Positions 26,971 to 35,415 of a stretch of 64,000 nt of DNA are shown here, piece after piece (within the stretch, counting starts at the first letter, position 1; the number at the start of each line of letters is the position of its first letter). Location: the NCBI GenBank assembly GCA_963785115.1, contig CAWATY010000024.1, positions 1-64,000 of the forward strand, read 5' to 3'. The notes under the pieces are model-generated. The model had not been told where the DNA came from. It made no database searches and saw only the letters and a list, made by a program, of their open reading frames with translations. Origin of the DNA: JACCWP01 sp963785115 (GTDB lineage Bacteria; Actinomycetota; Actinomycetes; Propionibacteriales; Nocardioidaceae). The translations under genes and the position numbers were made by a program.

Positions 26971-26989
26971 CTGTAACTCGAAGTTACAG
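26971..26989. promoter_or_regulatory. palindromic operator upstream of the flavin monooxygenase
   Basis: The sequence ctgtaactcgaagttacag is a perfect 8-base inverted repeat with a 3-base spacer, ending 8 bases before the monooxygenase ATG. It is AT-rich against a very GC-rich background. The spacing and form suit a dimeric TetR- or GntR-type repressor site. The regulator gene is not adjacent. Confidence 0.7.
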
Positions 26990-26997
26990 TCGGCGGC

Positions 26998-28476
26998 ATG
27001 CGCCCCACGACCGACCACCGGGTGATCGTCATCGGCTCGGGGTTCGCCGGCATCGCCATGGGCATCAAGCTCAAGGAAGCCGGTGTCAACGACTTCGTGA
27101 TCCTGGAGAAGGACGACGACCTCGGCGGCACCTGGCGGGACAACACCTACCCCGGCTGCGCCTGCGACATCCCGAGCTACCTGTACTCGTACTCCTTCGA
27201 GCCCAACCCCGGTTGGAGCCGGATGTTCTCACCGCAGGACGAGATCTGGGACTACCTGCGGCACTGCGTCGACACGTACGGGCTCGCGCCGCACCTGCGC
27301 TACGGCGCCGAGGTCACCAGCGCGACGTACGACGAGTCCGCGGCGGCGTGGACCGTGCAGACCGGATCGGGCGACGTGCTCACCGCGCAGGTCGTGACGG
27401 CGGGAGTCGGAGCACTGCACCAGCCGAACTACCCCGACCTGCCCGGCCTGGAGACGTTCCGGGGAACCACCTTCCACTCGGCCGACTGGGACCACGACCA
27501 CGACCTGGCCGGCGAGCGGGTCGCGGTGATCGGCACCGGCGCGAGCTCCATCCAGTTCGTGCCCAAGATCGCCCCCAAGGCCGCGCACGTCGACGTCTAC
27601 CAGCGGCACGCGCCGTGGGTGACGCCCAAGCCGGACCGGCGCATCGGCGCGCAGGAGCGGGCGTGGCACACGAAGTTCCCGATCGGCCAGAAGGCGATCC
27701 GCAGCCTCGTCTTCTGGGGTCTCGAGGCACGGGGCGTCGGCTTCGCCATCAGCCCGCGGCTGATGAAGGGGCTGGAGGTCCAGGCGCGGCGGCACCTGGA
27801 GAAGCAGGTTCCCGACCCCGACCTGCGTGCCCGGCTCACGCCGGACTACCAGATCGGCTGCAAGCGGATCCTGATCAGCAACGACTACTACCCGACGCTG
27901 AACCGCGATGACGTCGACCTCGTCACCGACGGCATCCGCGAGGTGACCGCCACCGGCGTCGTCACCACCGACGGCACCGAGCGATCCGCCGACACGATCA
28001 TCTTCGGCACCGGCTTCGAGGTGAGCGGCAACCTCACCCGGATGAAGATCGTCGGTCGCGAGGGCGTCGAGCTCAATGAGCGCTGGGAGCGGCAGGGGAT
28101 CGGCGCGCACCTCGGCATCACCATGTCCGGGTTCCCGAACCTGTTCCTGCTGGTCGGCCCCAACACCGGGCTCGGGCACAACTCGATGGTGTTCATGATC
28201 GAGCAGCAGGTGGCGTACGTGGTCCAGGCGCTGAAGACCATGGACCGGCGTGGTGCCGACTGGATCGAGGTGCGCGAGCGCCCGCAGCGGCGCTTCGTCG
28301 ACCGGGTGCAGACCCGGCTGTCCGACAGCGTGTGGAGCAGCTGTCAGAGCTGGTACCTGGACGAGAACGGCCGCAACTTCACCATCTGGCCGCACTTCAC
28401 CTGGCAGTACTGGCTGGCCACCCGGCGGCTGCGCACCCGCGACTTCGCGCTCGGCAACGCCCGCACTCCCGCCTGA
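26998..28476 (+). CDS. flavin-containing (Baeyer-Villiger-type) monooxygenase
   Basis: A 492-residue FAD- and NADPH-dependent oxygenase. The first Rossmann motif is VIGSGFAGIAMGIKLKEAGV at residues 11 to 30, then DLGGTWRDNTYPGCACDIPS. The Baeyer-Villiger fingerprint FRGTTFHSADWD (FxGxxxHxxxWD) is near residue 154, and the second Rossmann motif VIGTGASSIQF is near 175. Such enzymes turn ketones into esters or lactones; the substrate cannot be read from sequence. Length and motifs fit class B type I enzymes such as those acting on steroids or cyclic ketones. A palindromic operator sits directly upstream, suggesting inducible expression. It converges on the cystathionine beta-synthase gene with a 6-base gap. 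Confidence 0.93.
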   Translation: MRPTTDHRVIVIGSGFAGIAMGIKLKEAGVNDFVILEKDDDLGGTWRDNTYPGCACDIPSYLYSYSFEPNPGWSRMFSPQDEIWDYLRHCVDTYGLAPHLRYGAEVTSATYDESAAAWTVQTGSGDVLTAQVVTAGVGALHQPNYPDLPGLETFRGTTFHSADWDHDHDLAGERVAVIGTGASSIQFVPKIAPKAAHVDVYQRHAPWVTPKPDRRIGAQERAWHTKFPIGQKAIRSLVFWGLEARGVGFAISPRLMKGLEVQARRHLEKQVPDPDLRARLTPDYQIGCKRILISNDYYPTLNRDDVDLVTDGIREVTATGVVTTDGTERSADTIIFGTGFEVSGNLTRMKIVGREGVELNERWERQGIGAHLGITMSGFPNLFLLVGPNTGLGHNSMVFMIEQQVAYVVQALKTMDRRGADWIEVRERPQRRFVDRVQTRLSDSVWSSCQSWYLDENGRNFTIWPHFTWQYWLATRRLRTRDFALGNARTPA

Positions 28477-28482
28477 GGCAGG

Positions 28483-29868
28483 TCAGGGGGTGGCCTGGGC
28501 GATGTGGCCGAGCAGGTCGTGCCGGGTGATCACTCCCACCGGTCGGCCGTCCTCCTGCACCAGCAGCGCGTCGGCGGCCTCCAGCGCGACGACCGCCTCA
28601 CCGACCGGCTGCCCGGAGCCGATGGTGGGCAGCGGTGGATCCATGTGCTGGTCCACCCGGTCGACCAGGTGCGCGTGCCCCGCGAACAGCGCCTCGAGCA
28701 GCGCCCGCTCGCTCACCGCACCCGCGACCTCCGCCGCCATCACCGGGGGCTCGGCCCGCACCACCGGCATCTGCGAGACGCTGTACTCGCGCAGGATCTC
28801 CACGGCCTCCGCGATCGTCTCGCCGGGGTGGGTGTGCACGAGGTCGGGCAGCCGGCCGACGCCGCCCTCACGCTTGCCGCGCAGCACGTCGCCGACGGTC
28901 TGCTCCTCCAGCTGCGGGCCGAAACCGTAGCGCCCGAGCCAGCCGTCGTCGAAGACCTTGGTGAGGTAGCCGCGTCCGCCGTCGGGCAGCAGCACCACCA
29001 CCAGCGACCCGTCGGACAGATCCGCGGCGAGCTGCACGGCGGCGACCACCGCCATGCCGCAGGAGCCGCCCACCAGCAACCCCTCCTCCCGGGCCAGCCG
29101 GCGCGTCATCGCGAACGCGTCGCCGTCGGAGACCGCCATCACCCGGTCGCAGACGTCGGGGTCGTAGGTACCGGGCCAGAAGTCCTCGCCGACGCCCTCG
29201 ACCAGGTAGGGCCGGCCGCTGCCGCCGGAGTAGACCGATCCCACCGGGTCTGCCCCCACGATCTGCACCCGCCCGTCACTGACCTCCTTGAGGTAGCGTC
29301 CGGCGCCGCTGATCGTGCCGCCGGTGCCGATGCCCGCGACGAAGTGCGTGATCCGGCCCTCGGTCTGCTCCCACAGCTCGGGCCCGGTGGTCTCGTAGTG
29401 GCTCTGCGGATTCTGCGGGTTGGAGTACTGGTCGGGCTTCCAGGCGCCCTCCATCTCGGTGCTGAGCCGGTCGGAGACGCTGTAGTAGGAGTCGGGGTGG
29501 TCCGGCTCCACCGCGGTCGGGCAGACGACCACCTCGGCGCCGTACGCGCGCAGCACGTTGCGCTTGTCCTCGCTCACCTTGTCCGGGCAGACGAAGACGC
29601 AGCGGTAGCCGCGCTGCTGGGCGACGAGGGCCAGCCCGACGCCGGTGTTGCCCGACGTCGGCTCGACGATCGTGCCGCCCGGCTGCAGCGACCCGTCGGC
29701 CTCGGCCGCCTCGACCATGCGCACCGCGATCCGGTCCTTCACGCTGCCGCCGGGGTTGAGGTACTCCACCTTCGCGAGCACGGGCACGCGCTGCTGCCCG
29801 GCCACCCGCTGCAGGCGGACGAGAGGGGTGTCACCGATGAGGTCGATCACGGAGTCGGCGTAGGGCAC
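28483..29868 (-). CDS. cbs: cystathionine beta-synthase
   Basis: A 461-residue PLP enzyme that condenses serine (or O-acetylserine) with homocysteine to cystathionine. K44 in YLNPGGSVKDRIA is the PLP lysine; VEPTSGNTGVGLAL and GIGTGGTISGAGRYL are the substrate and phosphate loops. A pair of CBS domains occupies about 330 to 461 (VGDVLRGKREGGVGRLPDLV and PVGVITRHDLLGHIAQ), a likely regulatory module. The CBS-domain tail distinguishes it from plain CysK/CysM cysteine synthases. Translation starts at GTG, 6 bases after a TACTGT -10-like hexamer, so the mRNA is probably leaderless. With metB nearby, it forms a trans-sulfuration route. Confidence 0.94.
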   Translation of the reverse strand: MPYADSVIDLIGDTPLVRLQRVAGQQRVPVLAKVEYLNPGGSVKDRIAVRMVEAAEADGSLQPGGTIVEPTSGNTGVGLALVAQQRGYRCVFVCPDKVSEDKRNVLRAYGAEVVVCPTAVEPDHPDSYYSVSDRLSTEMEGAWKPDQYSNPQNPQSHYETTGPELWEQTEGRITHFVAGIGTGGTISGAGRYLKEVSDGRVQIVGADPVGSVYSGGSGRPYLVEGVGEDFWPGTYDPDVCDRVMAVSDGDAFAMTRRLAREEGLLVGGSCGMAVVAAVQLAADLSDGSLVVVLLPDGGRGYLTKVFDDGWLGRYGFGPQLEEQTVGDVLRGKREGGVGRLPDLVHTHPGETIAEAVEILREYSVSQMPVVRAEPPVMAAEVAGAVSERALLEALFAGHAHLVDRVDQHMDPPLPTIGSGQPVGEAVVALEAADALLVQEDGRPVGVITRHDLLGHIAQATP

Positions 29869-29874
29869 CGGGTC

Positions 29875-29896
29875 ACAGTAGACGTCGGCCTACAGT
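29875..29896. promoter_or_regulatory. back-to-back -10 elements for cbs and the SGNH hydrolase gene
   Basis: Within a 37-base divergent gap two -10-like hexamers face outward: TACTGT on the minus strand (29880-29875) and TACAGT on the plus strand (29891-29896). Each ends 6 to 9 bases before the start codon of its gene, so both transcripts would be leaderless. The -35 regions overlap the opposite promoter, so the two may compete. Confidence 0.65.
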
Positions 29897-29905
29897 GGAC
29901 GAGCC

Positions 29906-30922
29906 ATGAGCCGCGCCGGTGCAGCCCGCCGACTCGCCACCGCCGCCGCGTACGGGGGTGGCGGCCTCGGCCTGCTCGGCGGCACCCTCTACGGCGTGGT
30001 GCGCGGCCAGGCCGCCTGGGCCCGCCGCACCATCGGCAACGCGATCGGGCAGGGTCCGGAGGTCGACCACACCTACGGCGGGGGCCTACCGGGTGAGCCG
30101 CTGTCGGTGCTGGTGCTCGGCGACTCGGCCGCGGCGGGCTACGGCATGCAGACGGCCGACGAGGCGCCGGCCGGCATGCTCGGCGCCGGGCTGTCGCACA
30201 TCGCGGGGCGCCCGGTGCACGTCACCAGCCTGGCGCGGGTGGGTGCGCAGTCGTCGGCCCTGGACGAGCAGATCGACCGCGGGCTCGCCACCCGTCCCCA
30301 GGTCGCCGTGATCATCGTCGGCACCAACGACGTGACCCACCGGGTGCTGCCCTCGGAGTCCGTGCGGGCGCTGTCGGCCGCGGTCCGACGGCTCCGCGCC
30401 GCCGGCTGCGAGGTCGTGGTCGGCACCTGCCCCGACCTCGGGTCGATCCGCCCGCTGCCGCACCCGCTGCGGCTGATCGCCCGCGAGTGGAGCCGCCGGC
30501 TCGCCGCCGCGCAGACGATCGCGGTCGTGGAGGCGGGCGGGCGGTCGGTGTCGCTGGCCGCGTTGCTGGGCCCCAGCTTCAACGCCGCGCCGAGCGAGCT
30601 GTTCGGCCCGGACCGCTTCCACCCGTCATCCGCGGGCTACGCCAGCATGGTCGCGACGCTGCTGCCGTCGGTCGCCGCCGCCCTGGGCGTGTGGGACGAC
30701 GACGAGGAGCCGATGGAGGCGCCGGGAGCCGCCGGCGACACCGTGCTGCCGATCTCGTTCGCCGCCGTCGAGGCGGTCCGGCTCCCCGGCACCGAGGTGG
30801 CGGGAGCCCGGGTGGGGGGCCGCGACGCCGGCCCGCGCGGCCGCTGGGCCCAGCTGAGGCACCGGGTCCGTCGGCCCGTACCGGTCGTGACGGAGGCCGG
30901 CGGCGGGGTGCCGTCGACGTAG
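29906..30922 (+). CDS. SGNH/GDSL-family hydrolase
   Basis: A 338-residue esterase-like protein. The four SGNH blocks are visible: GDSAAAGYGMQ near residue 72 (nucleophile Ser), a Gly in SLARVGAQSS near 110, GTNDVTHR near 138 (Asn) and PDRFHPSSAGYASM near 235 (catalytic Asp and His). The N-terminus has a short hydrophobic stretch (AAAYGGGGLGLLGGTLYGVV) that may anchor it. Residues from about 265 are a basic, disordered tail. Substrates in this family range from lipids to acetylated sugars. It is expressed from a likely leaderless divergent promoter shared with cbs; no operon partner follows closely. Confidence 0.9.
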   Translation: MSRAGAARRLATAAAYGGGGLGLLGGTLYGVVRGQAAWARRTIGNAIGQGPEVDHTYGGGLPGEPLSVLVLGDSAAAGYGMQTADEAPAGMLGAGLSHIAGRPVHVTSLARVGAQSSALDEQIDRGLATRPQVAVIIVGTNDVTHRVLPSESVRALSAAVRRLRAAGCEVVVGTCPDLGSIRPLPHPLRLIAREWSRRLAAAQTIAVVEAGGRSVSLAALLGPSFNAAPSELFGPDRFHPSSAGYASMVATLLPSVAAALGVWDDDEEPMEAPGAAGDTVLPISFAAVEAVRLPGTEVAGARVGGRDAGPRGRWAQLRHRVRRPVPVVTEAGGGVPST

Positions 30923-30992
30923 TCACAGCGGGCCTTGTGCCCCGGGCGGCGATGGGGCACGCTCACAGGATCGGTTCCGACGAGGAGGCACG

Positions 30993-31223
30993 ATGGCCCT
31001 GCACCACTCCGAAGAGACGCATCAGCTGCTGGTCGCCAAGGTTCCCGCGGTGACCGGCCGTCAGCTTCCCGAGTGGTTCCATTGCCTCGACGAGGGCCCG
31101 ACGTTCTCCCGTTTCGAGGACCGGGTCAACTGGCTGCGCGACGAGTACGGGCTGTCGCACGGCCACGCCACCGCGATCGTGCACGAGCGTGACCTGCGGC
31201 GTTCCCGCCGCTCGTTCAGCTGA
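30993..31223 (+). CDS. DUF4287 small protein
   Basis: A 76-residue protein. MALHHSEETHQLLVAKVPAV followed by RQLPEWFHCLDEG and WLRDEYGLSHGHATAIVHE is the DUF4287 signature, helical with conserved aromatic and histidine residues. A GACGAGGAGG ribosome-binding site precedes the ATG. Members sometimes occur fused to DUF5655 proteins; this is the stand-alone form. The function is unknown. The gene converges on the BAX-inhibitor-like gene with a 6-base gap and has its own upstream spacer of 70 bases. Confidence 0.88.
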   Translation: MALHHSEETHQLLVAKVPAVTGRQLPEWFHCLDEGPTFSRFEDRVNWLRDEYGLSHGHATAIVHERDLRRSRRSFS

Positions 31224-31229
31224 TCGGGA

Positions 31230-32090
31230 TCAGTCGCCGCGCAGGATCGCGAGGATCCGCAGCATCTCGATGTAGATCCAGACGATCGTCACGGTGAGCC
31301 CGAACGCGGCCCGCCACGACTCGCGCTCCGGTGCGCCCGCCGCGATCGCCTTCTCGACGTAGTCGAAGTCGAGGATCAGCATCAGCACGCCGAGGATGAC
31401 GCCGACGATGCTGGTGATCAGCCCCAGGGTGCCGAAGCCGTTGAAGCCGAAGTCGGCGTTGAAGAAGCTGAGAACCAGGTCGAGCATCGCCACGCCGACG
31501 AAGCCGAACATCGCCGCGATGACGCCGCGACGGAACTTCGGGGTGACCTTGATGTCCAGCACCTTGTACGCGGTCAGCGTGCCGGCGAACGCGGCCATGG
31601 TGCCGATCACGGCACCCAGCACGACGCCGTCGTACCACGTCTCGAGGACCTTGGAGATGGCGCCGACGGCCACGCCCTGCAGCACCGCATAGGCCAGCAC
31701 CAGGGCTGGGCTCACCACCCGCTTGAAGCTGTTGACCATCGCCAGCACGAAGCCGCCGAGGCTGCCGGCCAGCAGCAGCGCCTGCGCGCGGCCGAGGTTG
31801 TCCACCGCCTCCGGCGTGCTGCCGGCGACCTCGCCGATCATGATCCAGGTGGTGGCCGCGGAGGCGACCAGCACGAACAGCGTGATGCCGGTCTTCTGCA
31901 CCACCGAGTCGATGGTGATCCGGCCGGAGTCGACCGGCGCCGTGGTCTGGGGCTGTCCGGGCTGCCCAGGTGAACCCACGGACCAGGTAGAGGGGTCGGC
32001 CTGGGTGGTCGACCCGTAACCGCTGTAGCCGCTCGCGCTTCGACCGTTGAACGCGTCGTTGCGCGTGAACACCGGGTTGGAGCTCTGCAT
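31230..32090 (-). CDS. Bax inhibitor-1/YccA-family membrane protein
   Basis: A 286-residue integral membrane protein. After a soluble Gln/Pro-rich head of about 60 residues, seven helices follow, including ITLFVLVASAATTWIMIGEV, ALLLAGSLGGFVLAMV, ALVLAYAVLQGVAVGAI, GVIAAMFGFVGVAMLDLVLS and LGLITSIVGVILGVLMLIL. The acidic ILDFDYVEKAI motif near the C-terminus is a family signature that contributes to calcium or proton sensing in BI-1 homologs. The ATG at 32090 is chosen because GGAGG lies 6 bases before it; the ATG two codons upstream abuts the Shine-Dalgarno. The bacterial physiological role is uncertain. Confidence 0.93.
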   Translation of the reverse strand: MQSSNPVFTRNDAFNGRSASGYSGYGSTTQADPSTWSVGSPGQPGQPQTTAPVDSGRITIDSVVQKTGITLFVLVASAATTWIMIGEVAGSTPEAVDNLGRAQALLLAGSLGGFVLAMVNSFKRVVSPALVLAYAVLQGVAVGAISKVLETWYDGVVLGAVIGTMAAFAGTLTAYKVLDIKVTPKFRRGVIAAMFGFVGVAMLDLVLSFFNADFGFNGFGTLGLITSIVGVILGVLMLILDFDYVEKAIAAGAPERESWRAAFGLTVTIVWIYIEMLRILAILRGD

Positions 32091-32190
32091 CGTCATCCTC
32101 CGAGGGCGGAGCCCCCACGCCGGGGGCCTGCTCCCAGCGTACCGGGACGACGCCACGGCCCACGTCCGTGTGCGCCCGGCGTGAGCGCCG

Positions 32191-32264
32191 TGCCCCCGGT
32201 GGGGATCGAACCCACACTGGAACGGGTTTAAGCCGTCTGCCTCTGCCGGTTGGGCTACGGGGGC
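32191..32264 (-). tRNA. tRNA with anticodon UAA and a short variable arm (Leu-UUA by codon)
   Basis: The minus strand folds as a full cloverleaf of 74 bases. It has a 7-bp acceptor (GCCCCCG with CGGGGGC), discriminator A, D-arm, anticodon stem GACGG/CCGTT with loop CTTAAAC, 5-base variable region CCAGT, and T-arm GTGGG-TTCGATC-CCCAC. No CCA is encoded. The anticodon UAA reads the leucine codon UUA. However, bacterial leucine tRNAs normally have a long type II variable arm, which is absent. It is therefore either an atypical leucine tRNA, a tRNA charged by another synthetase, or a non-decoding one. It lies between the BAX-inhibitor-like and CFA-like genes. Confidence 0.85.
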
Positions 32265-32288
32265 CGGACCGGACCGGGCCGCGCCCGG

Positions 32289-33572
32289 CTACGCCAGCAT
32301 GCCGGACCGGCCGTCGGCATGGGGGCGCACCGCCACCATCTGGTGCACACCGATCCGATCCCGCTCGAAAGCGACGGTGGACAGCGCGAGCGACAACCGC
32401 CACACCCGCAGCCGGTTGTCTCCCACCGCGTCGACGGCGTCGGCGTGGCGGATGTCGACGCGGTGCAGCCAGGCCTGCAGGGTGGGCGGGTAGTGCTCGC
32501 GCCAGGACTCGACCAGGCGCACCTCGAGCCCGGCGTCCTCGACGGCCGACACCAGCACCCCGATGGGCGGCAGCGGACCCTCGGGCATGACGTAGGCGGT
32601 CATGAACGACGGCCCCGGCTGGGCGTCGCCGGGGCGGCGGGTCAGTGCCTGCAGGACCAGCCGGCCGCCGGGCCGGAGCAGCTGGTGCAACCGGGCCATG
32701 TGCTCGACCAGGTCGGTCTCGGCAACGTGCTCGATCGACTCCACGACCGCCACCGCGTCGTACGGGCCGTCGTCGACCGCGTCCACGTCGCCCAGCCGTA
32801 CCTCCGCACGCTCGGCCAGCCCGAGCCCCTCGAGGCGGCGGCGGGCCACCTCGGCCCGGTCGGCCGACCGGACCAGCCCGACCGCCTCCACGCCGCGGTG
32901 CCGCACCGCATGGACCAGCAGCGACCCCCAGCCGCAGCCGAGGTCGAGCAGCCGCATGCCCTCGGTGAGGCCGAGCCGGTCGCAGATCAGGTCCAGCTTG
33001 GCCCGCTGCGCCGCCTCCACGTCGCCGGGCCCGTCCGCCCAGTAGCCGCAGGAGTAGGCCAACGACTCGCCCAGGACGTGGGCCATCAGGTCGATGCCAC
33101 CGTCGTCCTGGACCTCGGCCGCCGCCAGCTCACGCGCACCCCGGTGCCCGCGGGAGCCGATCAGCCGCCCCTCGGACAGCAGCCGCTCCTCCGGCGGAGG
33201 TTTCGGCGCGGGACCGACGGCGCCGAGCAGGACCGCCGTGCGGAGCACCTCGCGGCGGTCGGCGGCGGTGAGCGACGGTTTCCCGCCCACCAACGAGCCG
33301 TACGCGGCGAGCGCGCGCAAGGCGTCGGTGAGGTCGCCGTCGACGTCGATCTCGCCGGTCACGAAGGCCCGGGCCAGCCCCAGCTCGCCGGGCGCCCACA
33401 GCAGCCGCCGCACGGCGCGCCGGCTGCGCACGTGCAGGGTGGGGCCGTCGCCCGCCCCCGCGGTGGAACCGTCCCACCCCACCAGCCGCACGGGGGGCTC
33501 CATCGCGAACAGGTGCACGAGCAGGTCGTACAGGCGGGGCGCCACCCCGCTCCCCGGCTCCGCACTCGGCAC
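32289..33572 (-). CDS. cyclopropane-fatty-acid synthase-like SAM methyltransferase
   Basis: A 427-residue class I methyltransferase of the CFA synthase family. Residues 1 to about 150 form the N-terminal lipid-binding part (VRRLLWAPGELGLARAFVTG and EIDVDGDLTDALRALA). The SAM-binding motif LLDLGCGWGSLLVHAVRH is near residue 197, with GPYDAVAVVESIEHVAE as the catalytic-core helix. Such enzymes add a methylene bridge or a methyl group to unsaturated lipid chains in the membrane; the product could be cyclopropane or 10-methyl fatty acids. The GTG start at 33572 follows the udgB stop by only 10 bases, so they may be cotranscribed. Confidence 0.9.
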   Translation of the reverse strand: MPSAEPGSGVAPRLYDLLVHLFAMEPPVRLVGWDGSTAGAGDGPTLHVRSRRAVRRLLWAPGELGLARAFVTGEIDVDGDLTDALRALAAYGSLVGGKPSLTAADRREVLRTAVLLGAVGPAPKPPPEERLLSEGRLIGSRGHRGARELAAAEVQDDGGIDLMAHVLGESLAYSCGYWADGPGDVEAAQRAKLDLICDRLGLTEGMRLLDLGCGWGSLLVHAVRHRGVEAVGLVRSADRAEVARRRLEGLGLAERAEVRLGDVDAVDDGPYDAVAVVESIEHVAETDLVEHMARLHQLLRPGGRLVLQALTRRPGDAQPGPSFMTAYVMPEGPLPPIGVLVSAVEDAGLEVRLVESWREHYPPTLQAWLHRVDIRHADAVDAVGDNRLRVWRLSLALSTVAFERDRIGVHQMVAVRPHADGRSGMLA

Positions 33573-33582
33573 GATGGGGTTT

Positions 33583-34467
33583 CTACCAGCCGGGACCGCC
33601 CGGCCCGTCCCCGGGCGTGGGGGCGCCGGCGACCTCGGCCGCACGGACCAGCACGGCGGTGAGCATCGGCATCGTGAGCCGGCCGGTGAAGGTGTTCTGC
33701 TGGCTCGGGTGGTAGCAGCCGAGCAGCACCACCTCTGCCCCGCCCGGACGGCCGAGGACCGCCTCGACGGCATGGCCGAAGCGCGGCACCGGGCGGGGCA
33801 CCGTGCCGCCGGTGTCGCGGACCAGCCGGAGGGCCGCGTCCCAGGCGAAGCCGCCCAGGGCCACCACGGCGCGCACGGTCGGCCACAACAGCCGGGCTTC
33901 GGCGTGCAACCACGGCGCGCAGGCGTCCCGCTCGGCCGGTGTCGGCCGGTTGTCGGGCGGCGCGCACCGGACAGCGGCGGCGACCCGGGTGCCCACCAGC
34001 TCGAGGCCGTCGGCGGCGTGGTCACTGGTCGGCTGGTTCGCCAGTCCGGCGGCATGCAGCGCCGCGTACAGCCAGTCCGCCGAGCGGTCGCCGGTGAACA
34101 CCCGGCCCGTGCGGTTGCCACCCTGCGCCGCCGGCGCCAGCCCCACGACGAGCACGCCGGCGTGCGGGTCGCCGAAGCCGGTCACCGGGCGGCCCCAGTA
34201 GGGCTCGCCCGCGAACGACCGCCGCTTCTCCACGGCCACCTGCTCGCGCCAGGCGACCAGCCGCGGACAGGCCCGACAGACCGAGACCCGGGCGTCGATC
34301 TCGTCGAGCCCGGCAGCCGGGTCGGCCAGCGCACGCACCCCTTCGGCGTCGGTGGCGACCTCGGTCGAGGGCCCGCCGGGGTCGCCGGGCCAGCCGGTCC
34401 CGGGTGGCACCGGGCTCGGGAACGGCTGGCCGGTCGCCGGGTGCGGCAGCAGCGGGCCGGCGCTCAC
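33583..34467 (-). CDS. udgB: family 5 uracil-DNA glycosylase
   Basis: A 294-residue iron-sulfur uracil-DNA glycosylase (UdgB type) that removes uracil and other deaminated bases. CRACPRLVAWREQVA near residue 65 and CAPPDNRPTP contribute cysteines to the 4Fe-4S cluster. Motif 1 is VGLAPAAQGGNRTGRVFTGD and the C-terminal motif is CYHPSQQNTFTGRL; the lack of the usual Asp or Asn in motif 1 fits family 5. The N-terminal 40 residues are a Pro-rich extension. GTG 34467 overlaps the ppx stop as GTGA, which fixes the start and implies coupling. UdgA (family 4) is the main alternative but less likely. Confidence 0.93.
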   Translation of the reverse strand: MSAGPLLPHPATGQPFPSPVPPGTGWPGDPGGPSTEVATDAEGVRALADPAAGLDEIDARVSVCRACPRLVAWREQVAVEKRRSFAGEPYWGRPVTGFGDPHAGVLVVGLAPAAQGGNRTGRVFTGDRSADWLYAALHAAGLANQPTSDHAADGLELVGTRVAAAVRCAPPDNRPTPAERDACAPWLHAEARLLWPTVRAVVALGGFAWDAALRLVRDTGGTVPRPVPRFGHAVEAVLGRPGGAEVVLLGCYHPSQQNTFTGRLTMPMLTAVLVRAAEVAGAPTPGDGPGGPGW

Positions 34468-35390
34468 TGGTCCACCGGCTCCACCAGCGACCACGCGATG
34501 CCGTCGAGCACGTCGTGGGTGCTCACCACCAGGTCGTCGACCCCGGCCGCGGCGAGCACCCGGTCCAGCACCACCGCCCCGCCCCCGATGACATCGGCAC
34601 GGCCCGGGTGCATGACCGGCATCGCCCGCCGCTCGTCGACGGTCGCCCCCAGGAGTGCGGCGCACGCGGCGTGCACGTCGGCCGCGGCAACCCGCGCGCC
34701 GTGCAGCCGCTCGTCGGTCAGCCGGGACAGCCCCAGCGCCAGGCCGGCCACGGTCACGACGGTGCCGCTCACGCCGACCAGCGTGCGGGCGTCGCCGGCC
34801 CGTACCGGCAGTGCCGCCAGCGCCCGCTCGACGTCGCTCTCGGCGGCTTCGCGCTGAGCGGGGGTCGGGGGGTCGGCATCCAGGTGCCGCTCGGTCAGCC
34901 GGACCGACCCCACGTCGGCCGATGCCGCGGCCACCACCCGGTGACCGTCGCCGAGCACCAGCTCGGTGGATCCGCCGCCCACGTCGACCACGAGCACCGG
35001 GTCGGCAAGTCCCGGCAGCCCGCGGGCCACGCCGGCGTACGAGAGCGCCGCCTCCTCCTCGCCGGTGAGCACCTCGGCCTCGACGCCGAGCCGGTCGCGC
35101 ATCCCGGCGGTGAAGGCCTCGCCGTTGCGCGCGTCCCGGGCCGCCGACGTCGCGCAGCACCGGACCCGCGCCGCCCCGAGCCGTCGCACCGTCGCGGCGT
35201 AGTCGGCGCACGCGGCCAGCGTGCGCTGCAGCGCCTCGGGGGCGATCTCGCCGGTGCGGTCGACGCCCTGGCCGAGCCGCACCATGCGCAATTCGCGCTC
35301 CAGGTCGACCTGACGACCGGTGGCCGGGTCGAGGTCGGCGACCAGCAGCTTGAGCGAGTTGGTGCCGCAGTCGAGCGCCGCGACCCTCAC
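34464..35390 (-). CDS. ppx: Ppx/GppA-family exopolyphosphatase
   Basis: A 308-residue phosphatase of the ASKHA superfamily. The phosphate loops are ALDCGTNSLKLLVADLDP near residue 5 and VVDVGGGSTELVLGDGHR near 138; MHPGRADVIGGGAVVLDRVL is the third signature segment, with SVGSVRLTERHL before it. It hydrolyses polyphosphate or pppGpp. The single-domain length is the short actinobacterial form, which often prefers polyphosphate. It sits in the conserved order eno, FtsB-like, DUF501, ppx and overlaps the next gene by 4 bases. Confidence 0.94.
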   Translation of the reverse strand: MRVAALDCGTNSLKLLVADLDPATGRQVDLERELRMVRLGQGVDRTGEIAPEALQRTLAACADYAATVRRLGAARVRCCATSAARDARNGEAFTAGMRDRLGVEAEVLTGEEEAALSYAGVARGLPGLADPVLVVDVGGGSTELVLGDGHRVVAAASADVGSVRLTERHLDADPPTPAQREAAESDVERALAALPVRAGDARTLVGVSGTVVTVAGLALGLSRLTDERLHGARVAAADVHAACAALLGATVDERRAMPVMHPGRADVIGGGAVVLDRVLAAAGVDDLVVSTHDVLDGIAWSLVEPVDQ

Positions 35391-35415
35391 GGTCGACTCA
35401 CTGTCGCCTCACGGT

